From a virus, in the IMG/VR virus record IMGVR_UViG_3300002141_000001, positions 1 through 22,332 of that record: a stretch of DNA of 22,332 bases. The stretch is one strand, 5' to 3'. Positions 8,730 through 15,673 of this stretch are shown piece by piece. The notes under the pieces were generated by a model. It was not told the DNA's origin. It was given only the letters and a program-made list of their open reading frames with translations, and searched no databases. The number at the start of each line of letters is the position of its first letter. The first letter of the stretch is position 1. The translations under genes and the position numbers were made by a program.

Positions 8730-9406
8730 AACACCGCCTCAAATGCTACGAAATCCCCGCTCCATTGAATAAACGAATCATTCTGTATTGGAATCAATGT
8801 ATAGGTCGGATAACTCCGAAGAATAACGCAAAACGTAGTGCCGATATAAGACGACCCACCCAAAGAAACAGTCGTGCCAAACTCGCCAATAACAGCACTG
8901 ACGGGGCTTACCAGTGGAGTTAGCAAGCTGCGGTGAACCGGAATATTAACCGTTGAGCCGCCGCCTCTCTGTACGTTCGCCGTGGCTATATAAGCATAAC
9001 GCCCAACCTGACAAAAATCTCCTATCTTAACGATATACGCGGAACTGGAAATCGAGGGTAGTGAACCTAGCACCAAATTGTTATTTGCGGAGGAAGTCTG
9101 CCAGGCACAGGCGCTAATCTGTCCGGAAGTCATATCGCCTTGATACTCGATATAGTTACTCCAGCCAGTAGTGCTAAAGTTAAGATATTGCTCTAAGGCT
9201 TTATCCGGCACTCGCAAGCTACTAAGTAAAGACCGGCTTTCAGAATACCGAAGGTAGTTCATCGGCTTCATGGTGAAAGCAAAAGGAACTACCGTCAGTT
9301 GTTCTGAAGTATTGATCCTTTGATTCCGGCTAAGAACCTGCCCGATAAATCTTTGATCGTTTATCCCGACGGATTCCGCTATAGCTAGTATTTGATTAAG
9401 GCTCAT
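8726..9406 (-). CDS. Distal tail protein-like tip component
   Basis: A 226-residue protein that starts at ATG 9406, overlapping the tape measure stop as TAATG. It begins with MSLNQILAIAESVGINDQRF, then LTVVPFAFTMKPMNYLRYSE and SLRVPDKALEQYLNFSTTGW, followed by a beta-rich C-terminal half ending in IPIQNDSFIQWSGDFVAFEA. The gene directly after the tape measure gene usually encodes the distal tail protein (or lambda gpM), which makes the ring between tube and tip. The opening helices and the closing beta-rich part would fit that role. I do not recognise a named family, so the call rests on position and fold impression. Confidence 0.55.
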   Translation of the reverse strand: MSLNQILAIAESVGINDQRFIGQVLSRNQRINTSEQLTVVPFAFTMKPMNYLRYSESRSLLSSLRVPDKALEQYLNFSTTGWSNYIEYQGDMTSGQISACAWQTSSANNNLVLGSLPSISSSAYIVKIGDFCQVGRYAYIATANVQRGGGSTVNIPVHRSLLTPLVSPVSAVIGEFGTTVSLGGSSYIGTTFCVILRSYPTYTLIPIQNDSFIQWSGDFVAFEAVL

Positions 9407-12081
9407 TATCTACTCGTGGGCAAAGACCGCGCAGCGGATTGATTGGCGGCGTAAACAGATAGCTTATTTCGCGCTAGGAACTGCGTAGCCGACTGCGTAT
9501 CAATGGCTTGCATGTTCGCTATGTATGGACCGTTGTAAGTGATCTGAGGCCCTCCCATGGCTCCTGCAAGCTGATTATTGGGGATAACTGTTCCTGCGCC
9601 TTTTGGAATAATCAATTCAGGACCACGCTCGCCTACCATGTAAGGCGTATTTGCAGCTACAGGCCCCCCGTCTGCCATGTAACCTCCAGCAGCGACTGCT
9701 GCAAAATTTGCGCCACCACCAGCAGAACCAATATCAGCGGCAAGGGATGAGTTTCCGCCACCAAATAATGATCCCAAACCGCTAAACATTGAAGTTATTT
9801 GCGCCCGCATTTGTATTCTGATTAAGTCTTTAATTATGCTAGAGGCTAAATCCTTAAACGACAATTTTCCGGTAGTAACAAACTGGTCTAATGCGCGGTC
9901 CATATTGGTTGTAAAAGACGTAAACGCTTCTTCGCCCGCTTTAAAAGCATTGGACGCATTTGCGGAATACTGCCTGAAAGCATAATCCCATCCTTCTACA
10001 AAACTGCGTTGTCTTGTAGCTTCGTTTTCTAGTGAAATATTACGCTCTGCTGATAATTCTTTTTCGCGCTTTATTGCTTCATCTATGCGAGTGCGTTCCT
10101 TGTCGGCTCGTTCGCCTACGCCGTATCTGTCTGTTACTGCAAGCCGTTCCTGTTCCAATTCCAACAATCTTCTATTTAATTCTAGCAATTCATTTTGTTT
10201 TTTGTATTCAAGATCAGTCAAATATATACGCTTATCTTCTAACGCTATTTTTGCTAAATCAAATTCATGTAGTCGTGCGGACGTGATGCTTTGTGCGTCA
10301 AGGATGCGGAATTCTTTTTCTTTGTTTGCAATTCTTAATACATCACGAGCAGCAGCATCGATTTCAATTCGAGCTATTTTTGAACGCGCATCTACTTCTA
10401 TTGCTGCTATCGCCGCTGCTGATTGACCTGTGGGACGTAACTTTTCATTTTTATCTGCTATAACTTGTGCAATTGCTTTTTCTTTTTCTAGCAAAATTGT
10501 TTTGGCTTGAATCTCATATTGACCAGTACTCACCGCCAACAATCTAAGATCAAATGCTTTCTTTTCAAACTCAAATAATTCTTCCTGCAATTTTGTTTGC
10601 CGTTTTAAATCCTCAATTTCCTTATCTCTACTTGCTGCTGCAAATTTTTTCGCGCCTTCCGATTTTTTATAAGCGGTACTTAACGCAATTGCTGCTTTTT
10701 CTCCGGCAACAGCTTCTAGTTCTACCGAATCTTTAGCCGCCACTCGATCTGCTGCATATTCAGCAAGAATTTTTGCTTTTCCTTTTTCAAATTCTATATC
10801 CGCTTTTTTAATCTCCAGCGCCCATTTATCTGTCGTTAAACCTTCAATTTTTAATTGATTCTCTCTCTCCATTATTTTTAATAATGCAGCGGCAGCGGCA
10901 TTCTTTGCTCGTGCAGCGTCAGAATCTCTTGATGCTTTAGCTGCATCTTTTTCTTCTTCATCTTCTTTTGTTGTATCAGGAGGAGTTAAATTAAGTCCTC
11001 TGTCTGGAATTTTTGTCTTAAGTAATTCTATTTCTTTGTTAATCTTAGCTATTTGTCTTTTACTAATTTCACTAATTGCTGTACTTCTTCCTTCGAACTG
11101 TTGTTTTTCTAATTCTAATTCGGCTATCCGTTCTTCAGGGTCTTGTAGAATTTTATTTAGGATTGCATAAGCCGCAACAGCGCCGCCTACTAATGCAATG
11201 CCTTTTGCTCCACTTAGCGCAGCCATCGTACCGGCTATTTTTGCGCCTGTTCCCATCGCTTTATTTAATGCAATAAACAGACCAACTATTTTTGTTAATT
11301 GAGTAACGACCGCAACACTTGCAATAGCTAACAACGCTATCTTAAATTGCTCTACCGATCTTTTGCCTTCACCGATAAACGGACTAACCAAATCAGAAAA
11401 AGCAATCTTGAGATTATCCATTGACGATTTTAAATTGTCGGATAACTCGCCAAATCTTTTTAGACCATCTTCATGTTTCTTGAAAGCAGCGGTTGATTGA
11501 TTTATTTTGTCCGATAATTCTGCAACACCAAGACCAACGCCGCCCTTACCCATCACCTCGCGCAATAACTTTATTCTTTCTGTTGTAGACCCTATATTTT
11601 TAAGCCCAATAAATACTTTGTTCAAAGCATCTTCAGGTTTTGTTGTTTGCAATTCTGCAAAGCTAATTCCGAGTTTGCGGAATGTTTCAATGACCGGCTC
11701 GCTACCTTTTTTGCCTTCTTCTATTTTTGTAAACAAAGTAGAAAGCATCTTTGCTGCGCTTTCTGCTTTGCCGCCGGATGTTTGCAGCGCGTCGCGGAAT
11801 TGCAATACTTTCGATATGGTTATATCAAAGCCTTCGGCTAGGTCTTTTACTTCATTTGCGTAAGCTGCTGTACTAGCAAATAAAGCAGTAAAGCCTATTG
11901 CCCCAACAGAGGTAATCCCGCCAAGCGTTTTAAAATGCTGGCTTAAAACTGAAAGTTCAGACGTTAAGTTTTTAAACGCGCCCTGCAAGTCTTTGGCTTG
12001 CGCTTTAGCTTTCGCTGTCGCCTGATCCCACTCTACTGTGACTAATCCGAGTTTTACGGATAGCGAACCAATAACTGCCAT
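9406..12081 (-). CDS. Tape measure protein
   Basis: An 891-residue protein at the place expected for the tail length ruler. It starts at ATG 12081, two bases after the stop of the gp10-like gene. Residues 1-50 and 80-240 are helical and charged. Residues 247-310 are hydrophobic (FKIALLAIASVAVVTQLTKI, GIALVGGAVAAYAIL) and could cross a membrane during DNA entry. Residues 315-700 are dominated by charged coiled coil (LELEKQQFEGRSTAISEISK). The C-terminal part (FTTNMDRALDQFVTTGKLSF, IQMRAQITSMFSGLGSLFGG) matches the lambda-type tape measure C-terminal domain, and GGYMADGGPV...YMVGERGPELIIPK is a usual ending. At about 0.15 nm per residue the tail would be near 130 nm. The protein fills the tail tube and is ejected with the genome in relatives. 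Confidence 0.95.
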   Translation of the reverse strand: MAVIGSLSVKLGLVTVEWDQATAKAKAQAKDLQGAFKNLTSELSVLSQHFKTLGGITSVGAIGFTALFASTAAYANEVKDLAEGFDITISKVLQFRDALQTSGGKAESAAKMLSTLFTKIEEGKKGSEPVIETFRKLGISFAELQTTKPEDALNKVFIGLKNIGSTTERIKLLREVMGKGGVGLGVAELSDKINQSTAAFKKHEDGLKRFGELSDNLKSSMDNLKIAFSDLVSPFIGEGKRSVEQFKIALLAIASVAVVTQLTKIVGLFIALNKAMGTGAKIAGTMAALSGAKGIALVGGAVAAYAILNKILQDPEERIAELELEKQQFEGRSTAISEISKRQIAKINKEIELLKTKIPDRGLNLTPPDTTKEDEEEKDAAKASRDSDAARAKNAAAAALLKIMERENQLKIEGLTTDKWALEIKKADIEFEKGKAKILAEYAADRVAAKDSVELEAVAGEKAAIALSTAYKKSEGAKKFAAASRDKEIEDLKRQTKLQEELFEFEKKAFDLRLLAVSTGQYEIQAKTILLEKEKAIAQVIADKNEKLRPTGQSAAAIAAIEVDARSKIARIEIDAAARDVLRIANKEKEFRILDAQSITSARLHEFDLAKIALEDKRIYLTDLEYKKQNELLELNRRLLELEQERLAVTDRYGVGERADKERTRIDEAIKREKELSAERNISLENEATRQRSFVEGWDYAFRQYSANASNAFKAGEEAFTSFTTNMDRALDQFVTTGKLSFKDLASSIIKDLIRIQMRAQITSMFSGLGSLFGGGNSSLAADIGSAGGGANFAAVAAGGYMADGGPVAANTPYMVGERGPELIIPKGAGTVIPNNQLAGAMGGPQITYNGPYIANMQAIDTQSATQFLARNKLSVYAANQSAARSLPTSR

Positions 12082-12083
12082 GA

Positions 12084-12614
12084 TTAACCTTTTTTCTCAG
12101 CTATTTTCGAAATAGCCGCCCAAACCGAAACACCTAATCTATCTTGCACATTTTTAATATTTGTATCCAATGCTGGACGCAGAAACGGTCGCGCCGCTAC
12201 ATTTGCTGTCCCAAATTCTACCGCCAAACCAACCGGCGCATGTTTCCATGCAGTTCTAAAACGACCACTTTTGCTTAATGTTGTTTTGGCTTGGCTATCG
12301 TCGCGTTTTGGATTTAGTGTAACTCGCGCAAGAAACAATTCGCCTCGATAGGAAAGGCTTGATTTGTCTCTGGCTTGCGGTCTATGCACTTTCATATAAA
12401 TATGATCGAGCATTTGCCCTGTGTCTACATGCGCGGAAGCATTTGATCTTGCTTGTTCATAGACAGGAGCTATAGCAAAACCCATAGCTTTCTTCCAGAT
12501 GGATTCGGTTTTGCCTTTGCCTATTTCTTCGGCAAGTTTCTCCATCCGTTTAAACAGATCATCGAACCCTGTTGTCCCGGTAGCGCCTTTGTTTTGCGGC
12601 GAAAACTCAGCCAT
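12084..12614 (-). CDS. HK97 gp10-like tail completion protein
   Basis: A 176-residue protein from ATG 12614. A longer frame goes back to ATG 12656, but only the ATG at 12614 has a G-rich Shine-Dalgarno-like stretch before it and the short overlap with the upstream stop that is typical here. The N-terminal part is charged and helical (FDDLFKRMEKLAEEIGKGKT). The diagnostic part is SNASAHVDTGQMLDHI and then VGLAVEFGTANVAARPFLRP, the EFGT...A.PFLRPA signature of the HK97 gp10 family, which completes or connects the tail end to the head. In most relatives this gene lies before the tail tube gene. Here it lies after the chaperones and directly before the tape measure gene. Confidence 0.85.
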   Translation of the reverse strand: MAEFSPQNKGATGTTGFDDLFKRMEKLAEEIGKGKTESIWKKAMGFAIAPVYEQARSNASAHVDTGQMLDHIYMKVHRPQARDKSSLSYRGELFLARVTLNPKRDDSQAKTTLSKSGRFRTAWKHAPVGLAVEFGTANVAARPFLRPALDTNIKNVQDRLGVSVWAAISKIAEKKG

Positions 12615-12966
12615 GATTGAACCGCCCCACTTTAAATCCAGGAGCTTGCGTAACATACGCCATCAAGTTACTGCTTGCTATTTCGCTTGGCGTTGGTTCG
12701 TAGTCGGGATTGTTTGCGTATTCGTTGATACACGGAAAGATTTGATCTGAACGATACGCAGCCGCATTTTGTGGGCGCATATAGTTAAAGACTGCGGTAG
12801 TCACTGGCACTAAAGCATCGAAGATGCCTTTGTTTCCGAGCATACCGTCAGCGTACATGACTTGAATCTCCGCAAATAATTCTTCGTCTATTGAATCTAT
12901 ATATTCTTGTGTATGTCCGTTAAACACCATCGCAGCTGCTACCTGCGCCCGCAATGAACGTCTTAG
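12607..12966 (-). CDS. Tail assembly chaperone, -1 frameshift extension (T part)
   Basis: This frame encodes 119 residues reached by -1 frameshifting from the upstream chaperone. Read from base 12966 it gives LRRSLRAQVAAAMVFNGHTQ and continues to TGA at 12607-12609. Read alone it could only start at a TTG (12954) without a ribosome binding site, so independent translation is unlikely. The full fusion would be 292 residues (173 + 119). The sequence (HTQEYIDSIDEELFAEIQVM, MLGNKGIFDALVPVTTAVFN) is not one I can place in a named family. Position between the G-like gene and the tape measure gene, and the frameshift, match lambda gpGT, where the T domain contacts tail tube protein and G coats the tape measure protein. 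Confidence 0.8.
   Translation of the reverse strand, partial: LRRSLRAQVAAAMVFNGHTQEYIDSIDEELFAEIQVMYADGMLGNKGIFDALVPVTTAVFNYMRPQNAAAYRSDQIFPCINEYANNPDYEPTPSEIASSNLMAYVTQAPGFKVGRFNHG
12931..12947 (-). other. Weak hairpin downstream of the frameshift site
   Basis: CGCAG at 12931-12935 and CTGCG at 12943-12947 can pair into a 5-base stem with a 7-base loop on the transcript. It starts about 18 bases after the slippery heptamer, farther than the 5-9 bases usual for stimulators. It may add to frameshifting or mean nothing. Confidence 0.3.
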
Positions 12967-13484
12967 TTTTTTTTTGCGGTTTTGTAGTCTGGCTTTATCG
13001 CGCTTTCAATTGCTTCCAATATCTCCTTAATTGCAATGTCTGGAAATTCTGCCGATATTTCTTCAAATGATTCTGTTATTAAATCGCCAGTTTCAGATTG
13101 CAACAAATGGAAATATTCTTCTACTCTGCTTTCCCATATTGCAGTATATGTTGCTACCTGTTTGACCGATGTTCCATTTACTTCTATATCTTTGTCTTTT
13201 ATAACAATGGTTTCTTTATCGGAATTCAATGCTTCTAAAAAACCTTCCGCACTATCTTTAACAACCGCTAAAATAGGTGTCACCAAAGTTTGGTAAATAG
13301 CTTCAATTTTTTCTTCAGATGGACTCGTTATTCTTAAAGAAATTTCTTCCATTTCTTTTTTTAAAGGAATCCGCACTTTAAGATCAAACGCAGCATCGCC
13401 CAATTTAATATTGAGCGTCCGTATTTTTGATTGGTCTCTTACTTTGTCGTATTGTTTTCCTAGCTTACTTGCTAACTTGCTCAT
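12963..13484 (-). CDS. Tail assembly chaperone (G-like)
   Basis: A 173-residue protein from ATG 13484 to TAA 12963-12965, overlapping the upstream gene by 20 bases. It begins with a basic segment (MSKLASKLGKQYDKVRDQSK), followed by a beta-like part (IRTLNIKLGDAAFDLKVRIP) and long charged helices (PSEEKIEAIYQTLVTPILAV; ITESFEEISAEFPDIAIKEI). Its last codons form a run of nine As and then C. This is the site of a -1 frameshift. In lambda, phage HK97 and relatives the gene in this place makes a short G protein and a smaller amount of a longer GT protein that keep the tape measure protein soluble and recruit tube subunits. I infer the same here; sequence similarity to G is too weak to see by eye. 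Confidence 0.8.
   Translation of the reverse strand: MSKLASKLGKQYDKVRDQSKIRTLNIKLGDAAFDLKVRIPLKKEMEEISLRITSPSEEKIEAIYQTLVTPILAVVKDSAEGFLEALNSDKETIVIKDKDIEVNGTSVKQVATYTAIWESRVEEYFHLLQSETGDLITESFEEISAEFPDIAIKEILEAIESAIKPDYKTAKKN
12966..12972 (-). promoter_or_regulatory. Slippery heptamer A AAA AAC for -1 frameshifting
   Basis: On the minus strand the codons GCA AAA AAA AAC TAA end the chaperone frame. The last seven bases before the stop read A AAA AAC, the canonical X XXY YYZ slippery form. Slipping back one base on AAA AAC allows the frame to continue CTA AGA CGT TCA TTG into the open T-like frame. The stop codon directly follows the site, so ribosomes pause there and both products are made. 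The position in the genome is exactly where this device occurs in lambda-like and HK97-like phages. Confidence 0.85.
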
Positions 13485-13734
13485 TAGATTCGCCTTTTAT
13501 CAGTTTTTTGTATATGGAATCATTTAATCGCAGCACGTATTCCGTCACTTCATCCGGTGACATATCTGCTGCGTGATTCTTTGCTATTTCGTAGCAAAGA
13601 TTTATTCCTATTATTTTTTGTTGTTGAAACCCAAACCAGTTCTTAGCGCCGGAACTGGATTGGGTTATTAAATAAGCCAGTAAATCTTTTGATCCTGTAT
13701 TGTCCATGTATTTTTTTAAGCGTTCGTTGTCCAT
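13465..13734 (-). CDS. Small protein between tail tube and chaperone genes
   Basis: An 89-residue protein from ATG 13734, overlapping the tail tube stop by 19 bases and the chaperone start by 20 bases. The sequence is helical and polar (MDNERLKKYMDNTGSKDLLA, LITQSSSGAKNWFGFQQQKI, MSPDEVTEYVLRLNDSIYKK). It has no signal peptide or membrane segment. The gene lies in the tail assembly region, so a role in tube assembly or chaperoning is possible, but I do not recognise the family. A second methionine at codon 10 is an alternative start. Its double overlap argues for a real coupled gene. Confidence 0.7.
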   Translation of the reverse strand: MDNERLKKYMDNTGSKDLLAYLITQSSSGAKNWFGFQQQKIIGINLCYEIAKNHAADMSPDEVTEYVLRLNDSIYKKLIKGESNEQVSK

Positions 13735-14240
13735 CCATAAGAACTGCCGCCAACCGGATGCAACGTAAACATAAACTTCCCTTCAGCAGCCGGTGACATA
13801 TCCCATTGCAAACCACCGACACGAGCGTTAAATGCGTAAGCAACGGTATCAGTACCATCGTAAACCGCAATAACATACGTACGAATAACCAAACCGCTAT
13901 AACCGTCCGCTCGAATTTGAAGCATTGCGGCATCAGCAGAATTCCACGCACTAGTTATAGTCATAGACGTAGGCTGATTTTGCGTAGTTATTTTTGCCCC
14001 AGTACGTTGACCTGCAATGCCATATGCCGCCACTGCATCATCACTACCAAAAGCCGGGATTGCTTCTACAAGAACCTGCATACCTGACTCGCCAGAGCCA
14101 CCAGCGGTGGTGCCGACAATCGTGGTTACTTGAGCAGCCCAAGTCCCAAGCTGCGTGTCGGTTAATGGAGTCGGCGTTGCATCGTCTTGCATCCACAACG
14201 TAGCAACATAACCTGGCAAAACTGTATCAATTAGGGGCAT
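13716..14240 (-). CDS. Major tail tube protein
   Basis: A 174-residue protein from ATG 14240 behind the best ribosome binding site of the tail region (GAGGT, seven bases before the ATG), as expected for a protein made in many copies. It is rich in Gly, Thr and Ala, with alternating strands: MPLIDTVLPGYVATLWMQDD, ITTQNQPTSMTITSAWNSAD, GLVIRTYVIAVYDGTDTVAY, and EGKFMFTLHPVGGSSYGW at the end. Size, composition and place between the tail-completion gene and the chaperone/tape measure genes fit the tube protein whose hexameric rings stack around the tape measure protein. The position rules out a head protein. I did not see a C-terminal Ig-like decoration domain. Confidence 0.8.
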   Translation of the reverse strand: MPLIDTVLPGYVATLWMQDDATPTPLTDTQLGTWAAQVTTIVGTTAGGSGESGMQVLVEAIPAFGSDDAVAAYGIAGQRTGAKITTQNQPTSMTITSAWNSADAAMLQIRADGYSGLVIRTYVIAVYDGTDTVAYAFNARVGGLQWDMSPAAEGKFMFTLHPVGGSSYGWTTNA

Positions 14241-14277
14241 TTTAATTACCTCAAAAAAAAGTTAATAAAATTTTATC
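14241..14277 (-). promoter_or_regulatory. Leader and strong ribosome binding site of the tail tube gene
   Basis: This 37-base gap is almost pure A/T. On the minus strand it holds a run of eight Ts and GAGGT seven bases before ATG 14240. A 12-base palindrome of A and T lies at 14265-14276. The gap interrupts the otherwise overlapping tail genes and probably allows high independent translation of the tube protein. I see no clear -35/-10 promoter. Confidence 0.55.
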
Positions 14278-14685
14278 TTATGCTGGAACGTAAAGAGTGC
14301 AATCCAGAATAATCTGGTTTAATCCCAATTCGTTGTCGTAAGTATTGTAAAGCCAAAAAACATCTGCTTTCGCTACGAAGAACTGATCTCCAAATTCACC
14401 AGAATAACCATGCAAAGATTGTAGTATGTCATTACTTAAATTGAAAGCATCACTCATTGCCTGGCTAAACACACTAATTTGGAACGTTGGTGTATCTATA
14501 CCTTTATTGTTTTGCGTTTGTCCCGTATAGACTGGTTGATGAACATTCCTTAATTGCCAAGTTAAAAACTGGCTTTCAGTAGCATAATTCCGGTTGAAGT
14601 TTGCATACACAGGAACGTTAACAATACTGGTTAATTGTGCTTGTATAGCTTCTGCGTAAACATAAGGGTTAAGCTGCGTAGTCAT
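14278..14685 (-). CDS. Tail completion/terminator-like protein
   Basis: A 135-residue protein from ATG 14685, overlapping the head-closure gene stop as ATGA. It starts with a helix (NPYVYAEAIQAQLTSIVNVP), continues with strands (SQFLTWQLRNVHQPVYTGQT, GIDTPTFQISVFSQAMSDAF), a helix (NLSNDILQSLHGYSG) and a final strand (NQIILDCTLYVP). This helix-strand-helix-strand order, the length, and the place directly before the tube gene resemble tail terminator proteins of the DUF3168/lambda gpU type, which cap the tube at the head-proximal end. The family identity is inferred from layout and is not certain. Confidence 0.6.
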   Translation of the reverse strand: MTTQLNPYVYAEAIQAQLTSIVNVPVYANFNRNYATESQFLTWQLRNVHQPVYTGQTQNNKGIDTPTFQISVFSQAMSDAFNLSNDILQSLHGYSGEFGDQFFVAKADVFWLYNTYDNELGLNQIILDCTLYVPA

Positions 14686-15026
14686 ACTGGGGTCGTTGGA
14701 TCATTGCGATAACAAAGCAATGTAACCTTCATCCTGTCGTTAGACTCTCTTATATCCGTTATACGCCAATCAAACCCGCGCCACGTAATGCTATACAAAT
14801 TCTGGTTATCTACAATGCTTTTAATGTTAGGCGTGTAGTTAAATGTTAAATTTACCAAATCCTGATACACACGATAGCGCTCGGATATTCTTAAACTATT
14901 TGATACATCAGCTACCAATGCTCTTGAGGTAAACCATTCCGTAATAGTCGTAGTGTACTCACCAACAGAATTTACTCCGTTGGTTACATTGTTAATGTCT
15001 ACATTTTCATATCGCGTAATAGCCAT
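14682..15026 (-). CDS. Head closure/head-tail joining protein
   Basis: A 114-residue protein from ATG 15026, overlapping the upstream stop as TAATG. Residues near 60-114 (YTPNIKSIVDNQNLYSITWR followed by GFDWRITDIRESNDRMKVTL) show the small beta-barrel pattern of head-tail joining proteins (lambda gpFII or SPP1 gp16 type; Phage_H_T_join), with the W-R-x-x-x-x-W-R-I-x-x-I segment followed by a strand that ends the protein. It would bind below the gp6-like connector and close the head after packaging. Position and length agree with this. Confidence 0.75.
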   Translation of the reverse strand: MAITRYENVDINNVTNGVNSVGEYTTTITEWFTSRALVADVSNSLRISERYRVYQDLVNLTFNYTPNIKSIVDNQNLYSITWRGFDWRITDIRESNDRMKVTLLCYRNDPTTPV

Positions 15027-15667
15027 TACATTATCAGCGGTTTATACGGCCTCAACAAAGCATCAACGCCAAAAGGAATACTTTTCAGCGCCACTTCGGT
15101 TGTATTAGAACGGTTATTATATAAATGGGTAAGCAGCAACAATCCAGCTTGTTTAATAACCGGATATTGCATGATCGAATTAGCCGGGACTGTGTACAGC
15201 ACTTCTAACGGATTTGCATTGTATTGATCTACCGTATTTGGCAAACTTTGCAGGATTACTCTATTGCCGGTCGCGTCATACCAATAAGTATTGGTTGCTA
15301 AAGCGGTTAACACCGGAGGCAGTCCAGACCAAAGACTTACAGAGTTGATTGCAGCCCCGCTACGGCCTTGCGAAACTTCAGGAAGGTCCAGATATACCGC
15401 ACTGCTTGTAAGGCCGGGGTTGCCGTAATAGATTCGATATTGGGTAGGAAATACAGCCATACCCAAGTAATCCTCAATGGCAAACCGAGTCGCAACTTCT
15501 AAACTAGTCAAATAAGAATCCTGAGATTCATCTTCAAACAAGTTTAGTTGCTGCGTAATTTCATCTAGCGTCAACCATTGAGTTACATAGTCTCTCGCCA
15601 CCTGTTCAATTTTTACATAATTAAACGGGTTGCGATTGGACGAATACGTTTGGTTTTCGACCGGCAT
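15026..15667 (-). CDS. gp6-like head-tail connector protein
   Basis: A 213-residue protein from ATG 15667, six bases after the second capsid gene. Residues 25-80 (DYVTQWLTLDEITQQLNLFE, SYLTSLEVATRFAIEDYLGM, FPTQYRIYYG) match the helical start of HK97 gp6-like proteins: a residue run that ends in TLDE or similar, then a helix with A-x-x-x-I-E-x-Y/F-L-G/T. The C-terminal helix (IKQAGLLLLTHLYNNRSNTT) followed by IPFGVDALLRPYKPL is also a family hallmark; many relatives end with a short 'p.g..aLl.pyr' segment. It forms the ring under the portal. No good Shine-Dalgarno precedes it, so it is probably translated by coupling to the capsid gene. Confidence 0.85.
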   Translation of the reverse strand: MPVENQTYSSNRNPFNYVKIEQVARDYVTQWLTLDEITQQLNLFEDESQDSYLTSLEVATRFAIEDYLGMAVFPTQYRIYYGNPGLTSSAVYLDLPEVSQGRSGAAINSVSLWSGLPPVLTALATNTYWYDATGNRVILQSLPNTVDQYNANPLEVLYTVPANSIMQYPVIKQAGLLLLTHLYNNRSNTTEVALKSIPFGVDALLRPYKPLIM

Positions 15668-15673
15668 GATTTT

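Noticed and set aside
12615-12656. Longer N-terminus for the gp10-like protein (start at 12656)
   Set aside because: The 14 extra residues lack a ribosome binding site and overlap the T-like frame by 50 bases; the ATG at 12614 has a better context.
12607-12954. Independent gene starting at TTG 12954
   Set aside because: No Shine-Dalgarno and the frame is open back to the slippery heptamer at 12966-12972; it is better explained as the frameshift extension.
13643-13951. Minus-strand 102-codon frame inside the tail tube gene
   Set aside because: It lies in an alternative frame fully within the tube and 89-aa genes and has no domain or plausible start context.
14265-14276. A/T palindrome followed by eight Ts as a terminator
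   Set aside because: The stem contains only A-T pairs and would be too weak; the T run is followed directly by the tube gene's ribosome binding site.
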